Shown piece after piece: positions 29,493 through 29,707 of a stretch of 29,707 nt of DNA. Within the stretch, counting starts at the first letter, position 1. Every line of letters begins with the position of its first letter. The position numbers and the translations under genes are program-made. This stretch comes from Podochytrium sp. JEL0797. Its lineage: Eukaryota; Chytridiomycota; Chytridiomycetes; Chytridiales; Chytriomycetaceae. The notes under the pieces are model-generated. The model worked only from the letters and a program-made list of their open reading frames with translations. It searched no databases and had not been told where the DNA came from. The stretch lies in the NCBI GenBank assembly GCA_027596195.1, contig JADGJG010000229.1, positions 1 through 29,707 on the forward strand, in the 5' to 3' direction.

Positions 29493-29707
29493 CACAGTGT
29501 TTGTTTTTGCTTTTGTTTTTTTGCGTATCCATCAAGATGGCGCTGAATCAAAAATCTCATTCGCTGCCGTCTCATTTATAATGCTTTTCAATTAACAATT
29601 AATACCTCTCTCATCTTTGTTTAGAGATTCTCATACCAATGATGTGAACGCGTCGTCTACTGTATTTTTTGAAGAAGAAGCGCGTTTCGGAATTGTCAGA
29701 TATGCAA
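29493..29707. promoter_or_regulatory. Upstream region of ZIP2
   Basis: This is presumed promoter and 5' UTR of ZIP2 up to the window edge. On the minus strand TATAAAT at 29581-29575 lies roughly 85 bp before the ATG. The rest is AT-rich, with no other gene visible. Confidence 0.35.

Noticed and set aside
1..29707. tRNA, rRNA or transposase genes
   Set aside because: Looked for on both strands by eye and none could be supported; a covariance-model scan would be needed to exclude small RNAs.

Overview
The window reads as nuclear DNA of a fungus. Genes are split by short GT-AG introns (about 47-85 nt). The proteins include WSC-type cell-wall sensors, a calcipressin, a Yaf9-like YEATS protein, an Ark/Prk (NAK-family) endocytic kinase, a diphthamide J-protein and fungal ZIP transporters. 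The intron density and gene mix would suit an early-diverging (chytrid-like) fungus, but that is inference; no rRNA or other marker is present. Exon structures were assigned by hand from splice sites, reading-frame continuity and comparison between paralogues.

Layout. (1) 1-12.4 kb is a sulfonate-use region built by repeated duplication. It holds Jlp1/TauD-type dioxygenases on the minus strand (one cut by the left edge, two complete, one relic) and Dal5/YCT1-type MFS transporters on the plus strand (two complete, two relics). An unrecognised 637-aa protein gene sits among them, along with a decayed coding stretch. In S. cerevisiae JLP1 and the cysteine transporter YCT1 are also near neighbours, so import and desulfonation of organosulfur compounds is the likely joint job. 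Several of these genes share a promoter layout: a TATA box near the start and CACGTG boxes about 100-160 bp upstream.

(2) 12.7-18.7 kb is a run of plus-strand housekeeping or signalling genes: calcipressin (calcineurin regulator), an AP2-associated-kinase homologue, DPH4/DNAJC24-like, and YAF9-like. A broken copy of the calcipressin 5' half lies between the two MFS genes and marks the edge of a past duplication.

(3) 19.1-21.8 kb has two tandem WSC-domain, single-pass membrane proteins on the minus strand. (4) 22.4-23.8 kb has a Sel1-repeat protein on the plus strand, with a relic of its first exon just upstream. (5) 23.9-26.1 kb has two adjacent minus-strand, low-complexity proteins that share the same C-terminal tail. 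(6) 26.3-29.5 kb has two tandem ZIP metal transporters on the minus strand, both with an unusual cysteine-rich N-terminal leader.

Tandem duplication is the main theme: five families are present as pairs or larger sets, and at least five broken copies are visible. No tRNA, rRNA, CRISPR array or recognisable transposase was seen.
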